A DNA stretch of 64,000 nucleotides from Brevibacillus daliensis (lineage in GTDB: Bacteria > Bacillota > Bacilli > Brevibacillales > Brevibacillaceae), in assembly GCF_021245735.1 (NCBI RefSeq), contig NZ_JAJISB010000010.1:1-64000 (forward strand). The letters are read 5' to 3'. The notes under the pieces are model-generated. The model did not search any database, was not told where the DNA came from, and saw only the letters and a program-made list of their open reading frames with translations. A program made the translations under genes and the position numbers. Of the stretch, positions 51,204 through 59,909 are shown piece after piece; positions within the stretch are counted from its first letter, which is position 1; each line of letters begins with the position of its first letter.

Positions 51204-52817
51204 CTATTTACCTCCAAAGATTGCATTAAACTTATAATCGGGAAATTCTTTCCTCAACTGATTTAGACTATTTTCAACTGCCTGCCTTAGTTCGGATGTA
51301 TCTCCATCTAATCTGAAAACAAATTCTCGGATATCCTTAATATCCTCTAGGTTAGGTATTTCCGAAGAGCCATTCTTTGTTGCCCGTGTAGAAGTTGCAT
51401 TTTCTAAAGCATTAATTCGATTTCTCGTTTTGGTCAATATCTGTTTATCTGCAAATTGTTGTGGAGTTTGCGCAGGTAACCCTGTTTTAGGATTAACCTT
51501 ATTGAGACCCTGGGCGGATTTATCCTCATAAAAAATCTTATTCTCTAAATCAACCTCATCTAATTCTCCAAGAGATTCTCCTCTTTTGTTTACAATTTCA
51601 ACTTCTTTAGCACTATTAATCTTAGGAATTTCACCCATCTCCTCATCAATCTTACGCCCTTCCTCCCCTCCATGGCTACTATTTTCACTACCTCTAGTAA
51701 AGAGGCTGAAGAACCCACCTTTCTTATCTCCGTCACCTTTTCCAATAACCGTCGATTCAGGCGCTCCATCAGGTACCAATTTATATGGAAATAACTGCAA
51801 GTTATTAATCATGTTTTCCATCTTCTTGTTCAGTTCAGCTATCATTAACCGGCGTACTTTGTTAGCTTCTGTTATGACAGTACGGAACTCATGGAAATCT
51901 ACCACCACATATTTTCGTATAGCCTGAGCCATGACACCATTTCCAGTCACAGTCCCTATAGATGGAGAAGTTTTTTTATCAGATGGTTCTGAACTTTTAT
52001 CTGGTACGTTATTTTCAGCCTTATCAGCCTTATAAATCTTACCAGCCTTCCCAAACATAATTCCTTTGGAAAATGCACCACCAACAAGCAGAGAACCGAC
52101 GCCTACTGAGGCTCCTCCAAGCACCTCCGCTTGTTTATCCGCAGGTAATGCCATAAATGCATTCCATTTCTCTTTTTGTCCTTCCACGATGCTGTTGACA
52201 GTCGATTCTGGGTCATTAATTAGCTCCTCTCCAAATTCCACTGTATCTACAACCATTTCTTCTACGTTTTCTGCCATATTCCCAAGGGTTTCTATTGGGT
52301 TGGTAACTAGATTGACGGCTCCATCCCACGTATCAGTTACTGTATCCGCTACTGCATTTCCCGCACCCTTAAAAAATGCGCCCGCTACTTCCCAGCCACT
52401 TGGTTCTTCCACTGGAGCCTTCTCTGTTGGAGCACTAGCTATTTCAGTTCTTCTTCCATCAATTTTCTTGATCAACGTCTGAATGGTTTCATCATCCGGT
52501 TTCCTCACAGCATCTCTTGCTAATAAAAATTCTTTCTCTTTCTCTTTCTCTTTCTCTTCCCGATCTAACTGTGCAAATTCTTCTGCCTTCTTATGCGCAA
52601 ATTGGGACATTTCTCCTAAGTGATAGCTGGTCTTGGTAATATGAACGCTAATACCATTCCAAAATTCCTCAACCCGCGTCTTCTGAAGGATCTCCCAACT
52701 TAACTGTTGTAGTAATGCATTTAACCTGTGCTCAATCTCTCTGATCTCCTCTGCCGCCAGGTCAAAATCCTTTCCCATCTTATGAAGAAGTTCCGGGCGC
52801 ACTAATATCCTCGTCAT
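51204..52817 (-). CDS. WXG-type polymorphic toxin with restriction-nuclease-like C terminus
   Basis: A protein of about 537 residues (start ATG 52817 after GAGGAG; the frame is open up to 52973, where the extension lacks support other than FAVPRG, seen also at the truncated copy). Residues 1-90 form a helical WXG100-like domain with the turn VEEFWNGISVH. A charged coiled coil with EKEKEKE follows, then an Ala/Gly-rich membrane-tropic linker (about 145-260). The last 140 residues contain GELDEVDLENKIFYEDKSA, which looks like the D...ExK core of a PD-(D/E)XK nuclease. The likely route is export by a type VII system and killing of neighbours by DNA or RNA cleavage. The toxin activity is inferred. 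Confidence 0.72.
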   Translation of the reverse strand: MTRILVRPELLHKMGKDFDLAAEEIREIEHRLNALLQQLSWEILQKTRVEEFWNGISVHITKTSYHLGEMSQFAHKKAEEFAQLDREEKEKEKEKEFLLARDAVRKPDDETIQTLIKKIDGRRTEIASAPTEKAPVEEPSGWEVAGAFFKGAGNAVADTVTDTWDGAVNLVTNPIETLGNMAENVEEMVVDTVEFGEELINDPESTVNSIVEGQKEKWNAFMALPADKQAEVLGGASVGVGSLLVGGAFSKGIMFGKAGKIYKADKAENNVPDKSSEPSDKKTSPSIGTVTGNGVMAQAIRKYVVVDFHEFRTVITEANKVRRLMIAELNKKMENMINNLQLFPYKLVPDGAPESTVIGKGDGDKKGGFFSLFTRGSENSSHGGEEGRKIDEEMGEIPKINSAKEVEIVNKRGESLGELDEVDLENKIFYEDKSAQGLNKVNPKTGLPAQTPQQFADKQILTKTRNRINALENATSTRATKNGSSEIPNLEDIKDIREFVFRLDGDTSELRQAVENSLNQLRKEFPDYKFNAIFGGK

Positions 52818-53075
52818 AACTTCTACACTCCTCGTTCCACGTGGTACTGCAAAAAACGTTCTAATTCCATCTTTTAACAAAAGAAGAGGGGAAACAAGAG
52901 GAGATTCTACCATACATGCATCTTCATTGTTAGCACTTTTTTCCTGTTTCACTAACAGGAACTTATGCCCCAAAAAATTATATTCGATCCGGCATAGTAA
53001 GATAACCTTAGCATTACAGGCAAAGCCTTAGTTGTGACTATGCAGGCTAAGAACGTTATACTTTCTTAGCCATTA

Positions 53076-53131
53076 AAAAAGAGATGGTCCCAAACATCGC
53101 AACGGAATGTTTGGGAGACCATCTCTTTTAT
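53076..53131. terminator. Terminator of the PTS sugar operon
   Basis: AAAAGAGATGGTC-CCAAACAT and ATGTTTGGG-GACCATCTCTTTT arms form a stem of over 20 pairs with a T-run on both sides. It lies 16 bases after the aldolase stop. Confidence 0.9.
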
Positions 53132-53146
53132 TTGACCTAAAATAGT

Positions 53147-54022
<876 letters not shown>

Positions 54023-54049
54023 TTATCGTTTTCCACTTTTAGTAAAGAA

Positions 54050-54499
54050 TTAGATAACTTGGTTTAACTCATGCAAGATAGAATCTTCATCTTTCGCTTG
54101 TAACAGATTTTGACGAATATCATTATGCATCAACATTCTAGAAACAGAAGATAGTAGAGTTAAGTGAGTTGTTCCGCCCTCATCTTCAGGAATTAATAGT
54201 GAGATAACGAATTTAGTAGGAAGGCCATCCAGTGAATTCCATTCCACTCCGTTTGCCAAAGAAATGATGACTATACCTGGTTTTTTAATGGCCTTAGACT
54301 TTGTATGTGGAATAGCAAACCCATCCATAAAGCCAGTCGTGCTTTCTTTTTCACGGTTCTCTAAACCTTTAATCACTTCTTCTATTGATGTTGCAATGTT
54401 ATTTGCCACTGCCATTTCTGCTATTTTTTGAAACACTTCTGACTGCGTTGTGGAATGATTATGCAAACAAATATGATTCGCATGTAAAATAGAATTCAT
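54050..54499 (-). CDS. PTS fructose/tagatose-type EIIA subunit
   Basis: A 149-residue PTS EIIA of the fructose-mannitol superfamily. The phospho-acceptor histidine lies in GFAIPHTKS (about residue 60 of the form starting at ATG 54499). I prefer that start because AAAGGGG precedes it by nine bases; a TTG at 54523 is upstream of it. It passes phosphate from HPr to the EIIB domain of the transporter encoded just upstream. Confidence 0.87.
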   Translation of the reverse strand: MNSILHANHICLHNHSTTQSEVFQKIAEMAVANNIATSIEEVIKGLENREKESTTGFMDGFAIPHTKSKAIKKPGIVIISLANGVEWNSLDGLPTKFVISLLIPEDEGGTTHLTLLSSVSRMLMHNDIRQNLLQAKDEDSILHELNQVI

Positions 54500-54529
54500 G
54501 ATTATTACCCCTTTTTCAGACAATCTATT

Positions 54530-55960
54530 TTAGGATGTTATCGTTTCATTCGTCATAGCACTTTGTTTTTGATTCGTTCTTTTTTTATAGAGTCCATAGG
54601 CCACCCCACCAATGATAGAACCAACTAGGATAGAAAGTACCCACTGCATTGCACCCGTTACAACAGGTAGTACCAAAAATCCTCCATGTGGTGCTGGAAC
54701 TTGAACTTTAAACATGTAAGTCATGATAGCCGAGATGGATGATGCCACCATTAATATAGGAATAACGACAAGTGGCTGTTTCGCAGCGAACGGAATTGCA
54801 CCTTCTGTAATGTGCGTTGATCCTAAAATGAAGTTAGCTATACCTGCATTTCGTTCTGATTCATTAAATTCTTTTTTGAATAACACAGTTGCAAATGCTG
54901 TAACTAGTGGAGGTGTAATACATGCTGCAGATACACCAGCCATAAAGTAAAGATCGCCTTGTGCTAAAAGTGCCGTACCTGTTACATATGCAGCTTTGTT
55001 AACTGGACCACCCATATCAAATGCACACATACTACCTACAATTAAGCCTAAGATGATAGGGCTTGAATCTTTGAAGTTACCTAAAAATGACATCATGCCT
55101 TCGTTTACTGCTGACATTGGCTCTACACAAAGTGTCATGATGATACCTGTAATTAATATTCCAAATACCGGGAATAAGAAAATTGCTTTTAAACCTTCCA
55201 GCGATCTTGGTAATTTACTAAATAAGATTCCAAGAAGTACAATGACATAACCACCTAGGAAACCGGCTAAAATACCACCTAAGAAACCGGCACCGCCTGC
55301 AAAAGCGATACTACCACCGATAAAACCAGTTACAAGACCAGGACGTTTCGCAATGGAATCACCAATATATGCTGCTAAAACGGGTACCATTAGCGAGAAG
55401 CCAATCCCACCAATTTCTTTTAACATCGCTGCAAAAGCATTGTATTGTTCATGATCTGGATCAGCTGAATAAATACCGAACAAGAAGGAAATTGCGATTA
55501 ATACCCCGCCGCCAACAACAAAAGGAAGCATATGAGAAACACCATTCATCAAGTGTTTATAAATGGCTCTACCAATTTTTGATCCTGCCGAACCCTCAAA
55601 TTCTTCATTTGCTTGGGAAACTGCTTTTTTAGAAGCTTTATAAGGAGTTGCTTTGCCATCAATAATCGACTGGATTAAATGCTCAGCATCTTTTATTCCT
55701 TTTGCTACAGATACATCCAGCAATGGTTTTCCTAAGAATCTTTCAATGTTTACATCTTTGTCCGCTGCGATGATGACACCATCTGCTTCGCGAATATCTT
55801 CTTTTGTTAATGCATTTTCTATCCCTACTTGGCCATGTGTCTCTACTTTTATTTCTACTCCTAATTTTTCTGCTGCAATTTTGAGTGCTTCAGCAGCCAT
55901 AAAAGTGTGAGCAATTCCAGTAGGACAACCCGTTGCAGCAATGATTTTAATTGAATTCAT
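54530..55960 (-). CDS. PTS fructose/tagatose-type EIIBC permease
   Basis: A 476-residue EIIBC protein. The N-terminal EIIB domain (1-100) has the phospho-cysteine in IIAATGCPTGIAHTFMAAEAL (Cys about residue 12); the EIIC domain (about 135-460) has many helices and GGPVNKAAYV and TEGAIPFAA motifs. ATG 55960 is preferred over GTG 55969, as AGAGGTG lies just upstream. It brings a ketohexose in as the 1-phosphate; fructose is the default, tagatose is likely from the aldolase downstream. Confidence 0.88.
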   Translation of the reverse strand: MNSIKIIAATGCPTGIAHTFMAAEALKIAAEKLGVEIKVETHGQVGIENALTKEDIREADGVIIAADKDVNIERFLGKPLLDVSVAKGIKDAEHLIQSIIDGKATPYKASKKAVSQANEEFEGSAGSKIGRAIYKHLMNGVSHMLPFVVGGGVLIAISFLFGIYSADPDHEQYNAFAAMLKEIGGIGFSLMVPVLAAYIGDSIAKRPGLVTGFIGGSIAFAGGAGFLGGILAGFLGGYVIVLLGILFSKLPRSLEGLKAIFLFPVFGILITGIIMTLCVEPMSAVNEGMMSFLGNFKDSSPIILGLIVGSMCAFDMGGPVNKAAYVTGTALLAQGDLYFMAGVSAACITPPLVTAFATVLFKKEFNESERNAGIANFILGSTHITEGAIPFAAKQPLVVIPILMVASSISAIMTYMFKVQVPAPHGGFLVLPVVTGAMQWVLSILVGSIIGGVAYGLYKKRTNQKQSAMTNETITS

Positions 55961-55986
55961 TTTTGCCACCTCTATATTTTTTTTTT

Positions 55987-56901
55987 TTAATAATGATGTA
56001 TTTGAATTTGTTTCATTAATTCCCCAATATCTGATAAATCACTTAGTCCAACAGAAAAAGCAGTAGATGATCCAGTCGCCGAAGCAATTTTGAGTGCCTC
56101 TTCCTTAGAATCTCCTTCTAGTACTCTTCCAACAAAAGCAGCCAATAGCGAATCACCTGCACAAGCGGTATTTACCACATTTCCTTTTGGCGCAGTTACC
56201 CCGATAATCTCGTCCTTTGATAAAAATAGTGAGCCTTCTCCTCCAATAGAGATAAGAACATTTTCACTCCCCATGTCTACCAACTTTTTCCCAAGTTCTA
56301 GGATTTCATCTTCCGTAACAGTATCTTTGTGAAAAAACAACGCTAGCTCCTCATGGTTTGGTTTGATTAAATATGGTTGATAAGCTAAACAATCCAGCAA
56401 TATTCTTGAGCTAATATCTAGGATTAATTTAAGCTTATTTTTTTTGGCAATCTTTGATATTTCTAGATGAATCTCATCTGGAACACCTTTTGGAGTGCTT
56501 CCTGATACAAATAAAATACTGCCTGTTGGAATTTCATTTATTTTTTGTAGAATCAAATCTACTTTCTTTTTAGGAATTTCAGGTCCTTTATTGACAACTT
56601 TATATTCATGATCCTTTGTACTAATAAAAGTATTCACTCTAGTAATTCCATCAACCTCAATAAAATCTGTATCTACTCCTATTTTTTGCAATTCTTCTTC
56701 TATATACTTTCCAGTAAAACCACCAATGAATCCAAGCGCCGTATTATGAATCCCCATTCTTTTCAATATGATCGAAATGTTAATGGCTTTACCATTTGCT
56801 TGATAATCTTCCATGCTCGATCTATTTACAATATTTGGTTGTAGCGAATCAACCTCTACAAACATGTCGATTGCTGGGTTTAATGTACATGTGTAAACCA
56901 T
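55987..56901 (-). CDS. 1-phosphofructokinase / tagatose-phosphate kinase (PfkB family)
   Basis: A 304-residue PfkB-family kinase starting at ATG 56901 (AAGGAG, nine bases upstream; TTG 56910 overlaps it). It opens VYTCTLNPAIDMFVEVD; substrate- and ATP-site motifs include ILFVSGSTPKGVP, LIKPNHEEL and NTACAGDSLLAAFVG (about residues 240-254; the usual GAGD reads CAGD here). It should phosphorylate the imported sugar 1-phosphate to the 1,6-bisphosphate. First gene of the operon, read before EIIBC, EIIA and aldolase. Confidence 0.88.
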   Translation of the reverse strand: MVYTCTLNPAIDMFVEVDSLQPNIVNRSSMEDYQANGKAINISIILKRMGIHNTALGFIGGFTGKYIEEELQKIGVDTDFIEVDGITRVNTFISTKDHEYKVVNKGPEIPKKKVDLILQKINEIPTGSILFVSGSTPKGVPDEIHLEISKIAKKNKLKLILDISSRILLDCLAYQPYLIKPNHEELALFFHKDTVTEDEILELGKKLVDMGSENVLISIGGEGSLFLSKDEIIGVTAPKGNVVNTACAGDSLLAAFVGRVLEGDSKEEALKIASATGSSTAFSVGLSDLSDIGELMKQIQIHHY

Positions 56902-56990
56902 GACTCTCAACTCCTTAACCGCCTCTTTGCTGTGCGATCTCTTTGTTACTTAAATTATTACATATGAATTTCCGTAAATGTTTTCAGGAT

Positions 56991-57007
56991 TTGTAAACGC
57001 TTTCTGA
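56991..57007 (+). promoter_or_regulatory. Candidate CcpA (cre) site
   Basis: TTGTAAACGCTTTCTGA matches the cre consensus WTGNAARCGNWWWCAWW except at the last C-A-W positions. It lies about 90 bases upstream of the kinase start, in the only long gap before the PTS operon. Carbon catabolite repression of a sugar operon fits; no experimental support is available here. Confidence 0.6.
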
Positions 57008-57013
57008 TTTACA

Positions 57014-57094
57014 AAACAAAATGGTCATGACCGTTTTGTTGGACCGCAAGCGGTCACATCCCAATTTCATGGAAAACGTCGAGAAGTTTTTCAC
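57014..57094. repeat. Three-hairpin palindromic element, copy 2
   Basis: The three inverted repeats of 13269-13348 recur here in the opposite order and strand: AACAAAATGGTC/GACCGTTTTGTT (57015-57040), GACCGC-AA-GCGGTC (57042-57055) and GGAAAACGTC/GAGAAGTTTTTC (57070-57092). It lies between the PTS operon promoter region and the terminator of the small membrane-protein genes. Confidence 0.8.
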
Positions 57095-57096
57095 AG

Positions 57097-57148
57097 AAAA
57101 AAACAGACCGCTACTCTGCGATAAAGCATCGCTAAGTAGTAGTCTGTT
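57097..57148 (-). terminator. Terminator of the small membrane-protein genes
   Basis: ACAGACTACTACTTAGC and GTAGCGGTCTGT arms (minus) form a stem of about 12 pairs followed by seven T. It lies about 95 bases after the stop at 57243. Confidence 0.75.
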
Positions 57149-57242
57149 AGATATAGGTTTTGGAAAACGAATCAGCACTTCATCTTCTTAATCGATAATA
57201 GCCGCAAAGTGGTTTTCTTCCACAAGCTATTCTCCGAACTGT

Positions 57243-57542
57243 TTATTTATCATTTGTTCTTATGATATTAATTATATTAGATACAATGCTTATTACTCCT
57301 ACCGTTACCATACTAATTGGCCAAACTGTTTTTCCTAAAATGAAACCGACAGTTCCAATAATGAGTAACCCTGCTCCAATACATCCTCCGACTACTGATC
57401 CGATTCTTACTATCCGCTTGGGCGGATTCGCTAATTTTTCTGCCCTTTCATTCGACTTGCGTACCATTTCATTCGACTTGCGCAACGTATCCATTGAAAT
57501 TCTTTTGGTTGCGGCTAGCAACTTTGCATTTAATTTTTCCAT
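57243..57542 (-). CDS. Small two-helix membrane protein, paralogue 1
   Basis: A 99-residue protein: a polar, basic N terminus (residues 1-45, with repeated RKSNE units), then two hydrophobic helices joined by a short turn: IGSVVGGCIGAGLLIIGTVG and a second from about 70 to 92. It has no signal peptide cleavage site. About two thirds of its residues match the protein encoded just upstream (57567-57857), including MEKxNAKLL and GKxVWPIxMVTVG. GGAGGAG precedes ATG. I do not recognise the family; the Gly-rich helix could mediate oligomers in the membrane. Confidence 0.75.
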   Translation of the reverse strand: MEKLNAKLLAATKRISMDTLRKSNEMVRKSNERAEKLANPPKRIVRIGSVVGGCIGAGLLIIGTVGFILGKTVWPISMVTVGVISIVSNIINIIRTNDK

Positions 57543-57566
57543 TCTTTTCTCCTCCGTTAATTACAA

Positions 57567-57857
57567 TTAGATTAACTTGCCGAGCACTTTTATTACGCTT
57601 ACAATGCCAGACACTAGATCTTCCACACTTACAATCCCCACCGTCACCATTCCAATTGGCCAAACTATTTTTCCAATAATAAATCCGGCAGTTTCGGTAA
57701 TGAGCAACCCGACTCCTATACAACCTCCGACTACCGATCCGATTCTTATCCATTCTGGCGGTTGGGTTAATTTTTTTATTGTCTCATTTGACTTTTGTAA
57801 CGTATCCTTTGAAATTTTTCTCGTTGGGGATAGCAACTTTGCATTACACTTTTCCAT
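57567..57857 (-). CDS. Small two-helix membrane protein, paralogue 2
   Basis: A 96-residue protein with the same layout as its neighbour: N-terminal polar part (MEKCNAKLLSPTRKISKDT), then IGSVVGGCIGVGLLITETAG and a second hydrophobic segment. ATG 57857 has GGAGGG nine bases upstream; an upstream ATG at 57950 lacks a ribosome site. The two genes are 24 bases apart and clearly arose by tandem duplication. A TetR-family gene lies upstream, and a palindromic operator sits in the space between. Confidence 0.75.
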   Translation of the reverse strand: MEKCNAKLLSPTRKISKDTLQKSNETIKKLTQPPEWIRIGSVVGGCIGVGLLITETAGFIIGKIVWPIGMVTVGIVSVEDLVSGIVSVIKVLGKLI

Positions 57858-57980
57858 CCTTTTCCCTCCGTAATTTAATAAAAGAAAATTATTGATGAGC
57901 AATTTACCTACGTTTAAAATGCCAAACACAAGGTTTAACGCCTTACTCAACTTTCATATTTGATAGAAGAATCACTTGCG

Positions 57981-58000
57981 AAACCGACTGTCGGTTTGTT
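57981..58000. promoter_or_regulatory. TetR-type operator 1 (before the small membrane-protein genes)
   Basis: AAACCGAC-T-GTCGGTTT is a perfect 17-base palindrome located about 125 bases upstream of the first small membrane-protein gene. The sequence ACCGACTGTYGGTYTGT recurs at 58734 before the TetR gene. Confidence 0.75.
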
Positions 58001-58051
58001 TATTCCCAAAAAATAAACTGCCGCTCAGACAGTCATTTTTGCAGAATGCTT

Positions 58052-58714
58052 TTACTCTTTTTCTAGATAAAATCCGCCCATCCGCTCAAATTCGTTAATG
58101 GATATGGCAATCAGTTCGTCTGTTACTATATCCACGCCCAATGACCTCATCATCTTCTGCAGATACTTTAAACGCCTTTCGGTTTCAGTGGAGTCCCGGT
58201 TAAAGAGGATCGGATTAATCCAAGTGTTAGACAGCAGCAAAAAAACCTCCGCACACAAAGCTGGATCATCTGTTTGAAAGGAACCATCGCGATTTCCTTC
58301 TTCTATGAGCTTTGCTATGATCGGTGCATCTATATTGACGCTGTTTTGAACTCCACTTACAACAAACTGAGGATTTTTAATTTGGGAGCTAAGTACAGTA
58401 TTAATCTCATGTGTTTTTGTATCCGTAGCGAAAGTGAGTATGATTTTTTGCAGCTTCTCTTTTACGTTTCTAGCTTCTGTATTTTGAATCAAGTCATACA
58501 GCATTCCCATTGCATGTTGAGTATGGCGTTGTATAACCGCATCTAAAATTTCTTCTTTCGATTTGAAATGGTGATAAAGTCCACCTTTGGATATTCCAAG
58601 TGCATCGAGAATGTCTTGCACACTTGTTTTGTCATAGCCCTTTTCAACGAACAGTTTTGAGGAAACGGAAAGGATTTTTTCTACAGTCTGTTCCGGATAT
58701 TTATTACGTCCCAT
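58052..58714 (-). CDS. TetR/AcrR family regulator
   Basis: A 220-residue repressor starting at ATG 58714 with GGAGGTACT upstream. The N-terminal HTH (about residues 5-55) reads KILSVSSKLFVEKGYDKTSVQDILDALGISKGGLYHHFKSKEE; the rest is the helical ligand-binding domain. A frame extends to 58870 but lacks a ribosome site. An operator-like palindrome overlaps the promoter 17 bases upstream of its start, and the same palindrome stands before the small membrane-protein genes, so it probably represses itself and them. Its inducer is unknown. Confidence 0.9.
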   Translation of the reverse strand: MGRNKYPEQTVEKILSVSSKLFVEKGYDKTSVQDILDALGISKGGLYHHFKSKEEILDAVIQRHTQHAMGMLYDLIQNTEARNVKEKLQKIILTFATDTKTHEINTVLSSQIKNPQFVVSGVQNSVNIDAPIIAKLIEEGNRDGSFQTDDPALCAEVFLLLSNTWINPILFNRDSTETERRLKYLQKMMRSLGVDIVTDELIAISINEFERMGGFYLEKE

Positions 58715-58731
58715 AGTACCTCCAAATAACA

Positions 58732-58751
58732 ATACCGACTGTTGGTCTGTA
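58732..58751. promoter_or_regulatory. TetR-type operator 2 (autoregulation)
   Basis: ATACCGACTGTTGGTCTGTA is an imperfect palindrome that shares 15 of 17 core positions by eye with operator 1. It lies directly upstream of the TetR start, consistent with autoregulation. Confidence 0.7.
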
Positions 58752-58851
58752 TTTAACATAACGATAATTGCGCTCCCTGTCAATATGCTTAGGGGAAATT
58801 GTTGAAAGCTCAAGGGACAAAAGCTAATCAAGGTAGTATGCGTTAGGTTAT

Positions 58852-59409
58852 TTATAGTTTCTGAATCCACGGATGTTCACCATAAACTACCTTCAATGAA
58901 TCCCGAAGCCACTCACTCTGTTCAAAACCCAACTCAGAGTAGGTATTTTCAAAATCCATTTCGTCTTTCAGTCTCGTCCCTTTTGATTTGAATAGTAGAG
59001 TTATTTCTGGGCTAAGATAGGGAATTCCACTTTTTGTCCTCAAGATAGTTTTAGATAATTCTCTATGGATTCTAGTATCTCTTCGGTATATCCAATTTTT
59101 CCCTTCGGACTCGTTTAACAGTATCTCTATCTTTTCATTTAATCTTTCTGCATACGTCTCATGTATTGGTAAATATAATCTTTCATCTTTTTTCCAAGTC
59201 TCTAAATTCCCTTTTACAACTTTCATAAAGCTCCATCCACTTAAATATTCTTGAATATTTTTTTGGCCATTTCTAAACACAATAATTTCAATGTCATCAT
59301 GCTTTCTTGTAGTTTTGCCAAGAAAAAGGTCTATTGACCATCCTCCAGCAATTGCCCAAGGTTTATCAAAATCCTGCATAATTGTAAAAATAGAAGTACA
59401 TGGTTCCAT
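58852..59409 (-). CDS. Nucleotidyltransferase-fold protein (aminoglycoside/lincosamide adenylyltransferase-like)
   Basis: A 185-residue protein with the nucleotidyltransferase core WAIAGGWSIDLFLGKTTRKHDDIEI (about residues 18-42), where GGWS and HDDIEI carry the catalytic aspartates. This pattern is seen in AadA/LinA-type antibiotic nucleotidyltransferases and in uncharacterised housekeeping relatives. GGAGG precedes ATG. The substrate cannot be inferred; resistance activity is only a possibility. Confidence 0.78.
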   Translation of the reverse strand: MEPCTSIFTIMQDFDKPWAIAGGWSIDLFLGKTTRKHDDIEIIVFRNGQKNIQEYLSGWSFMKVVKGNLETWKKDERLYLPIHETYAERLNEKIEILLNESEGKNWIYRRDTRIHRELSKTILRTKSGIPYLSPEITLLFKSKGTRLKDEMDFENTYSELGFEQSEWLRDSLKVVYGEHPWIQKL

Positions 59410-59522
59410 TGGGAAACCTCCTAAAATACCTGAACTAGTACATGATTAATAGATTAATACTATCAATTAGTAGGATAAAGTTCTGGACGGCTAATCTGGT
59501 ACACCCTCAATCCAATATGAAA

Positions 59523-59879
59523 TTAGGCCGAAGCACGAACTAGATAGCGTTCAAATGTCGTAGGTAAGCCTTTTTCTGTAGCGTTCACTTCGAATATTCG
59601 CGCAACTTTAGATATGCATTTCTCAGTAACCCACTCTTGTATGGATGGTTTCTGACCAAAGCAGCGCATCCTAATAACATCAATAGGTTCATGCAAGTAT
59701 TCAATACTTCTCACCGTTTCAATCTCGGCATATCCTAACCCACCTTGTTCAAGTCTTTACTGTCTTGTCAATTCTCCAAGTTGTGCATACCATTCGATAG
59801 AATGAGGGTATAACCAATCCTGATGGACTCTTGGGTCTGCTACTAATAGAAAAGAATACTTCCAAGAAGGAAAACACCA
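59523..59879 (-). pseudogene. Degraded gene of unknown family
   Basis: A frame from 59879 to 59523 reads WCFPSWKYSFLLVADPRVHQ, then DWLYPHSIEWYAQLGELTRQ, a TAA stop at 59757-59759, and then RLEQGGLGYAEIETVRSIEY up to FERYLVRASA at the end. The two parts are in the same frame and fit one protein broken by a stop, with the N terminus missing. I do not recognise the family; a methyltransferase is possible from the FERYL-type ending but unproven. Confidence 0.5.
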
Positions 59880-59909
59880 AAAGAGAAGCTAGATCAGCTT
59901 CCCTTCGCT

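Noticed and set aside
52818-52973. Upstream extension of the toxin gene (MGHKFLL...)
   Set aside because: The ATG at 52817 has a clear GAGGAG site and starts the conserved WXG-like domain; the extension has no ribosome site. FAVPRG is conserved in the second copy but may be part of the 5' UTR.
58715-58870. Upstream extension of the TetR frame
   Set aside because: No ribosome site; it covers the operator and promoter, and the family start MGRNKYPEQ has GGAGG in front.
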